64,000 nucleotides of DNA from Mucilaginibacter agri (GTDB taxonomy: Bacteria; Bacteroidota; Bacteroidia; Sphingobacteriales; Sphingobacteriaceae), in assembly GCF_009928685.1 (NCBI RefSeq), contig NZ_WWEO01000045.1:310001-374000 (forward strand), read 5' to 3'. Position 1 is the stretch's first letter; the number at the start of each line of letters is the position of its first letter. Positions 7,255-15,271 of the stretch are shown here, piece after piece. Under the pieces are notes generated by a model. It made no database searches. It was not told where the DNA came from and was given only the letters and a program-made list of their open reading frames with translations. The position numbers were made by a program, and so were the translations under genes.

Positions 7255-9876
7255 ATGGCTGAAGATACAGAGAACGAAAATCAACACAGAGAAGACAGAA
7301 TAATTCCCATAAATATTGATGAAGAGATGCGTTCGGCATACATTGATTATTCAATGTCTGTTATCGTATCACGTGCCCTTCCCGATGTGCGCGATGGTTT
7401 AAAACCGGTACACCGCCGTGTGCTTTACGGCATGCTGGATCTTGGTTTAAATGCCAATAAACAACATAAAAAATCTGCCCGTATTGTGGGCGAGGTGTTA
7501 GGTAAATACCACCCGCATGGTGATACTTCGGTTTATGATGCTATGGTACGTATGGCTCAGGACTGGAGCCTACGCTATCCGTTTGTAAACGGACAAGGTA
7601 ACTACGGTTCGATAGACGGTGACCAACCTGCGGCAATGCGTTATACTGAGGCAAAGCTTGAGCGTATTGCTGAAGAGATGCTGGCCGACATCAATAAGGA
7701 TACTATTGATTACCAGTTAAACTTTGACGACTCTTTAGAAGAGCCGACTGTACTGCCTGCCAAAATCCCTAACCTGTTGGTTAACGGAGCTTCTGGTATT
7801 GCGGTAGGTATGGCAACCAACATGGCGCCGCACAACCTTACCGAGGTTATTACAGCGACCGTTGCCTATATAGATAACCGCGATGCAGAGGTTAGCGAAC
7901 TGATGCAATACATCAAAGGCCCCGATTTCCCTACAGGTGGTATTATCTACGGTGTAGAAGGAGCGAGGGAGGCTTTCGAAACCGGTCGTGGAAGGGTTGT
8001 TATCCGTGCACGTGCCGAAATTGAAACCTACAACAACGAGCGTGAGCGAATTATTGTTAGCGAGATACCTTACCAGGTGAACAAAGCGATGATGATTGAG
8101 CGTACTGCCGAGTTGATCAATGATAAAAAGATTGAAGGTATTTCAGCTATTCGCGATGAGTCTAACCGTGAAGGTATCCGTATCGTTTATGAAATTAAAC
8201 GTGAAGCAAACTCATCTATTGTATTAAATAACTTATACAAATACACGTCATTACAAACATCTTTCAGCGTAAATAACATTGCGTTGGTAAAAGGTCGCCC
8301 GATGCTGCTGAACCTTAAAGACCTGATCCACCATTTTGTGGAGCACCGTCATGAGGTGGTTATCCGTCGTACTAAATATGACCTTGCCGAGGCAGAAAAA
8401 CGCGCACATATTTTAGAAGGTTTATTGATCGCATTAGATCATTTGGATGAGGTTATCCAGTTGATCCGTAGCTCAAATACGCCAGACGAGGCCCGCGATG
8501 GTTTAATGACCCGTTTCGGCTTAAGCGAAATTCAAGCCCGTGCTATTCTGGATATGACCCTTAGAAGGTTAACCGGACTGGAGCGTGACAAGATCAAAGA
8601 CGAGTACGCAGCCTTAATGGAAACTATCGAGTACTTGAAAAGCATTCTTGCTGATGAAGGCCTGCGTATGCAGATCATCAAAGATGAACTGATAGAGATG
8701 CGCGACAAATATGGCGACGAACGCAAAACCGAAATAGTTCACTCTGCTGCAGAAATGCAAACTGAGGACTTTATCGAGGACGAAGACGTTGTTATCACTA
8801 TTTCGCACGAAGGTTATATTAAACGTACTGCACTTACCGAATACCGACGTCAGGCGCGTGGTGGTAAAGGCGCCATCGGTAGCAATAGCCGCGATGAAGA
8901 TTTTATCGAGCACTTGCTTATCGCGTCTAACCATAACTATATGCTGTTCTTCACCGAAGCCGGCCGTTGTTTCTGGTTACGCGTATTCGAAATTCCGGAA
9001 GGAACACGTACTTCTAAAGGCCGTGCCATCCAGAACATTATCAATATCCCTAAAGAAGAGAAGATCAAGGCTTACATCAAACTGATCAGCCTCAAAGATC
9101 AGGAATACCTGGAGAACAACTTTATTATTATGTGTACCACCAAAGGTACCATCAAGAAAACTTCATTAGAAGCCTATTCTCGTCCACGCTCTAACGGTAT
9201 CAACGCCATTAACATTAACGAGGGTGATACTTTATTAGCAGCTACGTTAACTACAGGAACCAGTGAAGTTGTAATGGCGTTAAGATCTGGCCGTGCTATT
9301 CGTTTCAACGAATCGACAGTTAGACCGATGGGCCGTACTGCAACGGGTGTACGCGGTATCACCTTAGAAAACGAGCAGGACGAGGTTGTTGGCATGATTG
9401 CTATCAATGATCCAGGTACTTCGGTTCTGGTAGTATCAGAAAAAGGTTACGGTAAACGTACTGATATTGACGACTACCGCGTTACTAACCGTGGTGGTAA
9501 AGGTGTTAAAACTATCAGTGTAACTGAAAAAACCGGCAAACTTGTTGCCATAAAAGATGTTACTGATCAGGATGACCTAATGATCATCAATAAATCGGGT
9601 ATTATTATCCGTATCGCGGTTAGCGAAATGAGGGTAATGGGCCGTGCAACACAAGGTGTAAGGCTGATAACCCTTAAAAACAATGATGAGATTGCTTCGG
9701 TAGCAAAAATTGAGCACAGCGAAGAAGAAGAACTGGAAGATGCGATAGCAGAAGACGGAACCGAGGGAACATCTGCACCGGTTGCAGCCGCTACTCCAGC
9801 CAGTGAAGAAGATGCTGATGAAGCTACAGACGAGCCAGATACCGAAGAAGATCAGGACGACACTGAAGAAGAATAA
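7255..9876 (+). CDS. gyrA: DNA gyrase subunit A
   Basis: An 873-residue GyrA. The breakage-reunion domain holds the active-site tyrosine in AAMRYTEAKL (Tyr130) and the quinolone-determining stretch HPHGDTSVYDAMVRMAQ (residues 86-102), with Thr91 at the E. coli Ser83 position and Asp95 at the Asp87 position. The C-terminal beta-pinwheel follows from about residue 510 and opens with a slightly variant GyrA box, QARGGKG (533-539; the usual form is QRRGGKG). A strongly acidic tail (about residues 825-873) closes the protein. With GyrB, which is not in the window, it introduces negative supercoils. Two secreted TPR genes follow after 11 bp and 6 bp, so they probably share its transcript. Confidence 0.98.
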   Translation: MAEDTENENQHREDRIIPINIDEEMRSAYIDYSMSVIVSRALPDVRDGLKPVHRRVLYGMLDLGLNANKQHKKSARIVGEVLGKYHPHGDTSVYDAMVRMAQDWSLRYPFVNGQGNYGSIDGDQPAAMRYTEAKLERIAEEMLADINKDTIDYQLNFDDSLEEPTVLPAKIPNLLVNGASGIAVGMATNMAPHNLTEVITATVAYIDNRDAEVSELMQYIKGPDFPTGGIIYGVEGAREAFETGRGRVVIRARAEIETYNNERERIIVSEIPYQVNKAMMIERTAELINDKKIEGISAIRDESNREGIRIVYEIKREANSSIVLNNLYKYTSLQTSFSVNNIALVKGRPMLLNLKDLIHHFVEHRHEVVIRRTKYDLAEAEKRAHILEGLLIALDHLDEVIQLIRSSNTPDEARDGLMTRFGLSEIQARAILDMTLRRLTGLERDKIKDEYAALMETIEYLKSILADEGLRMQIIKDELIEMRDKYGDERKTEIVHSAAEMQTEDFIEDEDVVITISHEGYIKRTALTEYRRQARGGKGAIGSNSRDEDFIEHLLIASNHNYMLFFTEAGRCFWLRVFEIPEGTRTSKGRAIQNIINIPKEEKIKAYIKLISLKDQEYLENNFIIMCTTKGTIKKTSLEAYSRPRSNGINAININEGDTLLAATLTTGTSEVVMALRSGRAIRFNESTVRPMGRTATGVRGITLENEQDEVVGMIAINDPGTSVLVVSEKGYGKRTDIDDYRVTNRGGKGVKTISVTEKTGKLVAIKDVTDQDDLMIINKSGIIIRIAVSEMRVMGRATQGVRLITLKNNDEIASVAKIEHSEEEELEDAIAEDGTEGTSAPVAAATPASEEDADEATDEPDTEEDQDDTEEE

Positions 9877-9887
9877 CTAATATAATT

Positions 9888-11000
9888 ATGCCAGGGCGTA
9901 AAATAATTTTATCGCTTTTTATCTTAATGTTTACTTCGCCTTTGGCGTTTTGCCAAACGGAGGCGCTTAAAGGCGTAGTAAACAACTTGGCTTTTTACAG
10001 GCAGCAAAAAGATCTAAAGTATCTGAGCAATGCTAAAAGGCAGGTTGATAGTTTGATCAAAACCAAAAAAGATTCGGCTAACGTTCCAAAAAGTGTTTTT
10101 AGAGCCGTTGTTTACAGTAGCATCCTTTATACAGATTCGCTCAACAAACTTGGTTTACCCGCTAATACTTTAGGGGATATAACTAATCTGGTAGATCGCC
10201 TGTCTGCAGGTAACCGGGTTTTTAAATACCAGGTGGAGATCGATTTCTCTAAACGTTGTCTCAGCAATGTTTACATCCGTAAAGGCGATGGTGAATTAAA
10301 AGGCCAGAAATACGAACAGGCATTGGCGTCTTTTCAAAAAGCGCAGGAATATGCGCCACGCTACAAACGTATAAGCGCATATATTGCTTATACAAATACC
10401 CGCTTGGGTAACCTTCCAGAAGCTGCAAAGGGTTATGCGTCTTTATTAAATACCGACACCATACGTATTGATGACATTGTAGCTGCCGCAAATGTGTACA
10501 AAGCAATGAAGGACACTACTAAGGCGTTACAAGTAATACAAAAAGGCCGTAAACTTTTGCCCGATAATAAAGATTTGTTATTTGATGAGGCAAATATTTA
10601 TTATAACCGTAAGGATTACAGGGGGTTACAATCTATTTTACCGCAATTGTTAGAAAAAAATCCAGGCAACTATGAAGTAGCATTCATAGCAGCTAATTGT
10701 TACGACCATTTAAACGATTACGATAGGGCAGAGTCTATGTACCTGCAGGCGATTGAGTTAAGAAGCCGTTATTATGATGCCATTTTTAATTTAGGCCTGT
10801 TATATTTTAAAGGTTATACCACCAAAAACGGCGACCAGCAGAAAAATATTGATCGAGCCATTCAATGGTTTGAAAAAGCAAATACTATATTGCCAAATAA
10901 TTTACAATGCCTGCAATTGTTGCAGTGGGCATATTTAAAAACCCGTAACGAAGACCAATTAAATAGGATAAACGACAAATTAAAACAACTAACAAACTAA
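9888..11000 (+). CDS. Secreted TPR-repeat protein (first of a tandem pair)
   Basis: A 370-residue protein with an N-terminal signal peptide (KIILSLFILMFTSPLAFC, cleavage near residue 22). It is followed by a helical N-domain and at least four tetratricopeptide repeats, for example EQALASFQKAQEYAPRYK and DRAESMYLQAIELRSRYYDAIFNLGLLYFKG. TPR domains bind partner proteins; a periplasmic scaffold role is likely but the partner is unknown. The gene starts 11 bp after gyrA and ends 6 bp before a second protein of the same layout, so the two look like an old tandem duplication in the gyrA transcription unit. Confidence 0.85.
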   Translation: MPGRKIILSLFILMFTSPLAFCQTEALKGVVNNLAFYRQQKDLKYLSNAKRQVDSLIKTKKDSANVPKSVFRAVVYSSILYTDSLNKLGLPANTLGDITNLVDRLSAGNRVFKYQVEIDFSKRCLSNVYIRKGDGELKGQKYEQALASFQKAQEYAPRYKRISAYIAYTNTRLGNLPEAAKGYASLLNTDTIRIDDIVAAANVYKAMKDTTKALQVIQKGRKLLPDNKDLLFDEANIYYNRKDYRGLQSILPQLLEKNPGNYEVAFIAANCYDHLNDYDRAESMYLQAIELRSRYYDAIFNLGLLYFKGYTTKNGDQQKNIDRAIQWFEKANTILPNNLQCLQLLQWAYLKTRNEDQLNRINDKLKQLTN

Positions 11001-11006
11001 ATAACC

Positions 11007-12260
11007 ATGAAAATCAGATTTTTGATGACCGGCGTGCTTGGCCTTGTTGCAACAGCAACCTTTGCACAAAAAGGAGAGTTGAACAACGCGCAAACCGAGT
11101 TCGACAAATATGAGACCTCAAGAGGGAATAAAGTAACCGCTTCAATTGCTGCCACAAGCATTGTTGCTGCAAAAACTTCGATAGATAAAGCAGCGGTTAA
11201 TGAAAAGACCGCTAATCTGCCACAAACTCAGGCATTAAAAGGAGCAATTTACTCATCTTTAGCGGTTCAGGATTCAGTTCCGGCTACATCGGCTCCTTTA
11301 TTTGCAACTGCCGAAGAAGCAGTAAAAAAAGCAAAAGAGCTGGATACTAAAGGAGAAAACAAAAAGCTGATTGATCACGCTAATGTTAACCTTGCGCAAT
11401 ACCAATTATCAAAAGGGGTTAAGAGCTACCAGGATAAAGACTACAAAAGCGCATACAAGGCATTCGATTACTACCGCACTGTATTACCAGAGGATACTAA
11501 TGCAATTTATTATACTGGTTTAGCTGCAGCTAACGCTAATATGCTGCCAGAAGCAATTACCAACTATAACAAATTATTAACTACCAACTATTCTGGCAAA
11601 GAGCGTGTTTATACCGACTTGTCGAGCCTTTATTTAATGAATAAAGACACTGTTGGTGCTTTAAAAGTAGTTAGCGATGGTGTTGCTAAATATCCAACCA
11701 ATGCAGACTTCCGCAGACGCGAAGTGGAGATCTATTTGCAAACAGGCAGACAAAAAGAGGTTACCGATAAGATCAACGCAGCTATTGCTAACGATCCTAA
11801 AAATAAATCTCTTTACTATTATGGAGGCTTAACTTACTCAACAGCCGCTGAAAGTGCAGCTAAAGATTTAAAGACTGCTAAGGATCCTGCCGCTAAAGCT
11901 ACAGCTCAAAAAAGCAAGGAAGAAAATTATGCTAAAGCTGCCGAGATGTACAAAAAGGCATTAGAAATTGATCCAAATTATTTCGAAGCTAATTTAAATT
12001 TGGGTTATGTATTAATTAATCCAGCAATTGATCTGTACAATGCTGCTAACAAATTACCTGCAAACCAACAAAAAGCTTATGATGCTGCTGTTGCTAAAGC
12101 AGGTGCACAGTTTGATTTAGCAAAACCATATTTGTTAAAAGCGGTTGAGCTTAATCCAAAGTCATACGATGCCTTAAACAATTTGAAAACCTACTACTTA
12201 GGTAAAAAGGATGCGGCTCATGCAGCTGAGATCCAAAAGCAAATTGATGCATTAAAATAA
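11007..12260 (+). CDS. Secreted TPR-repeat protein (second of a tandem pair)
   Basis: A 417-residue protein with a signal peptide (MKIRFLMTGVLGLVATATFAQ, cleavage after the Ala before Gln21), rich in Ala and Lys. TPR units include KSAYKAFDYYRTVLPEDT, KAAEMYKKALEIDPNYFEANLNLG and YLLKAVELNPKSYDALNNL. It shares with the preceding protein the same order of signal peptide, helical N-domain with an ALKGAIYSSL-type segment, and C-terminal TPRs, consistent with paralogy. It is probably periplasmic and binds other proteins; no specific function can be given. A strong terminator lies just after the gene and ends the gyrA-TPR-TPR unit. Confidence 0.87.
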   Translation: MKIRFLMTGVLGLVATATFAQKGELNNAQTEFDKYETSRGNKVTASIAATSIVAAKTSIDKAAVNEKTANLPQTQALKGAIYSSLAVQDSVPATSAPLFATAEEAVKKAKELDTKGENKKLIDHANVNLAQYQLSKGVKSYQDKDYKSAYKAFDYYRTVLPEDTNAIYYTGLAAANANMLPEAITNYNKLLTTNYSGKERVYTDLSSLYLMNKDTVGALKVVSDGVAKYPTNADFRRREVEIYLQTGRQKEVTDKINAAIANDPKNKSLYYYGGLTYSTAAESAAKDLKTAKDPAAKATAQKSKEENYAKAAEMYKKALEIDPNYFEANLNLGYVLINPAIDLYNAANKLPANQQKAYDAAVAKAGAQFDLAKPYLLKAVELNPKSYDALNNLKTYYLGKKDAAHAAEIQKQIDALK

Positions 12261-12262
12261 TA

Positions 12263-12292
12263 TTAAAAGCCCCTTGGAAAAGGGGCTTTTAA
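12263..12292. terminator. Bidirectional intrinsic terminator
   Basis: A 13-bp stem built on aaaagcccctt and aaggggctttt, with a ggaa loop. It follows the second TPR gene by 2 bp and also faces the end of the convergent AHSA1-like gene. Confidence 0.85.
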
Positions 12293-12355
12293 ATAAATCA
12301 TTTACTTAACATAATGTTAATTATAGGAAATAATAATTAGTCTTTAAATAGGACG

Positions 12356-12847
12356 TTATGACTTAAATTTAGTTAGTAACACGTCCAGCCGTTCGTACGA
12401 TTCTTTTATACCACGTTCCATATCTGCGGCGTACATTCCATCACGATCTGCCACAGTTTGAAAAATAGATTGATTAGTAAATTTGGTACGCCGGTTATCA
12501 AGTGCCTCAAATTTGCTGGTTTCTAAAACCACGTGACCACTTTCTGGTAAGCCGTCAAATTCAAAAGTTTTTATAATCCGCTCAGGAAATTTAATCTCGT
12601 GATAAACGCCATGAAATTTGTAATCATTTCCAGCTGAATCAGAATGTACAAATTCATAGCTTCCGCCGGAGCGACTATCAGAAATTACAGATTTTGTAAC
12701 CAGATCCTTTGGGCCTAACCATTGTTTGTACAGCTCAGCATCTGTAAAAGCGCTGAAAACTAATTCGCGCGGCGCGTTAAATTCCCGCTCTATTAATATT
12801 TCTTGTTTACCGGGTAGTATGGTAATTGTTGTCTCTAAGGTTGTCAT
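12356..12847 (-). CDS. SRPBCC (AHSA1-like) protein
   Basis: A 163-residue single START/SRPBCC-fold protein. The family's opening appears as IEREFNAPRELVFSAFTDAELYKQWLGP (about residues 19-46), followed by GGSYEFVHSDSAGNDYKFHGVYHEI and a helical end, ERGIKESYERLDVLL. Members have a deep hydrophobic pocket and include Hsp90-activator-like and polyketide-cyclase-like proteins; the ligand of this one is unknown. In many genomes such genes sit beside an ArsR regulator, but none is found here. It is divergent from the DUF763 gene, with 123 bp between the starts. Confidence 0.85.
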   Translation of the reverse strand: MTTLETTITILPGKQEILIEREFNAPRELVFSAFTDAELYKQWLGPKDLVTKSVISDSRSGGSYEFVHSDSAGNDYKFHGVYHEIKFPERIIKTFEFDGLPESGHVVLETSKFEALDNRRTKFTNQSIFQTVADRDGMYAADMERGIKESYERLDVLLTKFKS

Positions 12848-12950
12848 GTTTTCGATTTATTGATACCCAAATGTCTGAAATTTATTAAAGCGGTATCAGC
12901 ACTAACCGCGACATGATACAGGTGCATTTACGACAAAATAATGAATTAAA

Positions 12951-12971
12951 TTTACTAATTTTGTTAGTAAA
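12951..12971. promoter_or_regulatory. Palindromic operator-like site overlapping the DUF763 promoter and start
   Basis: TTTACTAA and TTAGTAAA form a perfect 8-bp inverted repeat around a 5-nt spacer. The palindrome contains an exact -7 element, TAATTTTG (12956-12963), and ends on the first base of the DUF763 ATG (12971). A protein bound here would block transcription start directly. The regulator is not encoded next door. Confidence 0.55.
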
Positions 12972-14173
12972 TGAAACGCTCAGGATCTGCAGATTTGCCT
13001 TTGCATTATGGCTATGTACCACAGTGGCTTGCTGTTCGTATGGCTAAACTTGGGCACGCAGTGGCAGAAACTATTGTAATGGATTTCGGCGCAGACGAAT
13101 TTATACGACGATTGAGCGATCCGTTTTGGTTTCAAAGCCTTGGCGCGGTTATGGGCATGGATTGGCACTCGTCGGGTATTACAACTTCGGTTATGGGTGC
13201 GCTTAAAAGATCCATTAATCCGCATGCTAAAGAACTGGGTATTTATATTACAGGCGGCAAAGGCAAGTATTCGCGCGAAACTCCGAATGAATTGATGAAA
13301 ATTGGCAATCAAACTGGCCTAAACGGCATTGAGTTGGTTAAATGCAGCAAATTGGCAGCCAAGGTTGATAATACAGCTATTCAGGATGGATATCAGTTAT
13401 ATACTCACAATTTTGTTGTAAGTAACACCGGTCAATGGACTGTTGTTCAGCAAGGTATGAGCGCTGAAAATAAAACAGCAAGGCGCTATCACTGGCATTC
13501 TGACGGTTTAAAGTCATTCGTAAATGATCCACACACATTTATATATGGCCAGAATGCCGGCACGATCTTAAATATGGCCGACAAAAACGCCAATTCTTCG
13601 CGAAATGCCATTATGCAAATGGCTGGCGAACATCCAAACGACATGCTGGCTGAGGTAAATAAACTTGTAATGCCACGCCATCATGATGTACGTGCCGAAG
13701 ATGTAGATTTAAAAAGATTAGGTTCGGTTTTGTGGTTGGCTCACGAAAAGCAACCTAAGGATTTTGAAGATCTATTGTTATTAGAAGGTTTAGGTCCGCG
13801 AACGCTGCAATCTTTAGCACTGGTAAGTGAAGTTATTTATGGAACGCCGGCCCGTTTCAAAGATCCCGCCCGTTTTTCGTTCGCCCATGGCGGAAAGGAT
13901 GGTCACCCCTTCCCTGTTCCAATTAAAGTTTATGATGAGACTTTGAATACTCTACAAACTGCAATTCATAAGGCAAAGCTGGGGCAGTCTGAAAAAAAAG
14001 ATGCCATTCGTCGCTTAACAGAGATAGTCCAAAATGCAGAGAACGACTTCACTCCTAACGCCAATTTCGATAAAGTGATTCAACAGGAGCGCGATAATTC
14101 CTGGCGATATGGTGGCCGCACGGTTATGGGCAAAGCTAAGCCGCCAGTGGAGCAGCAATTACGTTTATTTTAA
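12971..14173 (+). CDS. DUF763 family protein
   Basis: A 400-residue protein recognisable as DUF763 from its start (KRSGSADLPLHYGYVPQWLAVRMAKLG) and conserved inner blocks such as GIYITGGKGKYSRETP and ARRYHWHSD. A helix-hairpin-helix-like segment, LLLLEGLGPRTLQSLALVSEVIYG (about residues 266-289), hints at nucleic-acid binding, and FSFAHGGKDGHPFPVP is a further family hallmark. The family is common in archaea and scattered in bacteria and has no established function. The gene has an operator-like palindrome over its promoter. Its 3' end overlaps the convergent DUF4142 gene by 9 bp. Confidence 0.88.
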   Translation: MKRSGSADLPLHYGYVPQWLAVRMAKLGHAVAETIVMDFGADEFIRRLSDPFWFQSLGAVMGMDWHSSGITTSVMGALKRSINPHAKELGIYITGGKGKYSRETPNELMKIGNQTGLNGIELVKCSKLAAKVDNTAIQDGYQLYTHNFVVSNTGQWTVVQQGMSAENKTARRYHWHSDGLKSFVNDPHTFIYGQNAGTILNMADKNANSSRNAIMQMAGEHPNDMLAEVNKLVMPRHHDVRAEDVDLKRLGSVLWLAHEKQPKDFEDLLLLEGLGPRTLQSLALVSEVIYGTPARFKDPARFSFAHGGKDGHPFPVPIKVYDETLNTLQTAIHKAKLGQSEKKDAIRRLTEIVQNAENDFTPNANFDKVIQQERDNSWRYGGRTVMGKAKPPVEQQLRLF

Positions 14174-14698
14174 CGACGCAAAAATAGCTTTCGCCGAATC
14201 CAAATGCATGTTTAAAGTCGGAATTGTTTCTTTCGCAAAATTGATAACCTTTTTATCGGTATTACCTGTTGCATCCTGGAATAATTGCACCGCTTTACTA
14301 TGATCGTTTTGCATCATTTGCATATAGGCTTTGTCAAATTCAATCCCCGTTAATTTCATCATTCCGTTGATCATGGCTTTATGGGCTTGCGATATCGTGT
14401 CGGTTAAAGTAACCAATTTATCTGCCGCAATGCTTTTAAGTTGGTTGCCCAATTGCGCATGATCAGTAATCATCATTTTAGCAAAATCAATTACCCGGGG
14501 ATTTTTAGAGTTGTTTTCGGCAAGTGTAGCGGCTTTTATTTCTGCAAGTCCGGCTTCATTTGCTTCTTCTAAAAATTGGTGGCCTTTATCATCCACAAGA
14601 GTTTTTTGATTGAAGTTTTTTGCTTTTCTATTATCGCCGCACGATTGCACAACAATTAGCAAAGCCATGATTGCTGATAAAAGCATCAAATTTTTCAT
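14165..14698 (-). CDS. DUF4142 lipoprotein
   Basis: A 177-residue protein with a lipoprotein signal: a hydrophobic stretch ending in VVQSC (lipid-attached Cys20). The rest is helical and matches the DUF4142 (ferritin-like bundle) family, with FLEEANEAGLAEIKAATLAENNSKNPRVIDFAKMMITDH followed by LTGIEFDKAYMQMMQNDHSKAVQLF. The repeated His/Asp/Glu positions (DHAQ, NDHSKA) are typical. Bacteroidota carry many paralogues; the function is not established. It should sit on the periplasmic or outer membrane face. Its last 9 bp overlap the DUF763 gene on the other strand. Confidence 0.88.
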   Translation of the reverse strand: MKNLMLLSAIMALLIVVQSCGDNRKAKNFNQKTLVDDKGHQFLEEANEAGLAEIKAATLAENNSKNPRVIDFAKMMITDHAQLGNQLKSIAADKLVTLTDTISQAHKAMINGMMKLTGIEFDKAYMQMMQNDHSKAVQLFQDATGNTDKKVINFAKETIPTLNMHLDSAKAIFASLK

Positions 14699-14789
14699 GT
14701 AGAGTTAATTAGTTTCAAATTAATTAACAGCTACACATCAGTATTGGTTTACACTAAAATGACAATAATAAAATCAGGTTTAAATAAAA

Positions 14790-15104
14790 CTATTTAACGA
14801 AGAAATCCTCAGTGGAAGCAACTAATGAAAGTAGTTCGAGTTGCGGTTCAACCTCTAGCTTACTGGCCCAAAGGTCTTCATCAAATTTTTTGAATGAGTT
14901 CAACGACGTTAGAATATTATGCGCTTCCTCGCTCTCAAACTGATCGAAATGCATGAATGTCTTTCCGTCTGGCAATAGCCAGGCACCGTATTTAATCCCA
15001 TGATGATTTAAATCCTTTAGCTCTGCAACTATGGCTGCAATATTAGCCTGGTTTTTGGGCGCAAATTCGGCTGTGGTGGTATAATGCACTCTTACAATTT
15101 TCAT
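14790..15104 (-). CDS. Small alpha/beta protein, possible dimeric ferredoxin-like fold
   Basis: A 104-residue cytoplasmic protein. The pattern MKIVRVHYTT..., a helix (QANIAAIVAELKDL), a strand (IKYGAWLLPDGKTFMHFDQFESEEA), a helix and a final strand fits the dimeric alpha-beta barrel group, which includes many small monooxygenase-like proteins. No catalytic residue set can be recognised, so no activity is claimed. It stands alone between the DUF4142 gene and ppc, on the same strand as both. Confidence 0.65.
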   Translation of the reverse strand: MKIVRVHYTTTAEFAPKNQANIAAIVAELKDLNHHGIKYGAWLLPDGKTFMHFDQFESEEAHNILTSLNSFKKFDEDLWASKLEVEPQLELLSLVASTEDFFVK

Positions 15105-15229
15105 GGTTCAATAATTTATTGGCTATCGATCATGTAAATATCGTTGCAAAGTATCGACAACAAAATGACCATACCGGACTATTTGCGGGGTGATTTAAGA
15201 CAAAAAAGCTTTAGATTTTTGAAGAGAAA

Positions 15230-15265
15230 TTAATCCCGATAATCTTCGTCAATTACCGGGATTAA
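15230..15265 (-). terminator. Possible terminator of ppc
   Basis: ttaatcccg pairs with cgggattaa, and an inner taat/atta pair extends the stem. The minus-strand tail (TTTCTCTTC) is only partly T-rich, so termination strength is uncertain. Confidence 0.45.
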
Positions 15266-15271
15266 TAAGAT

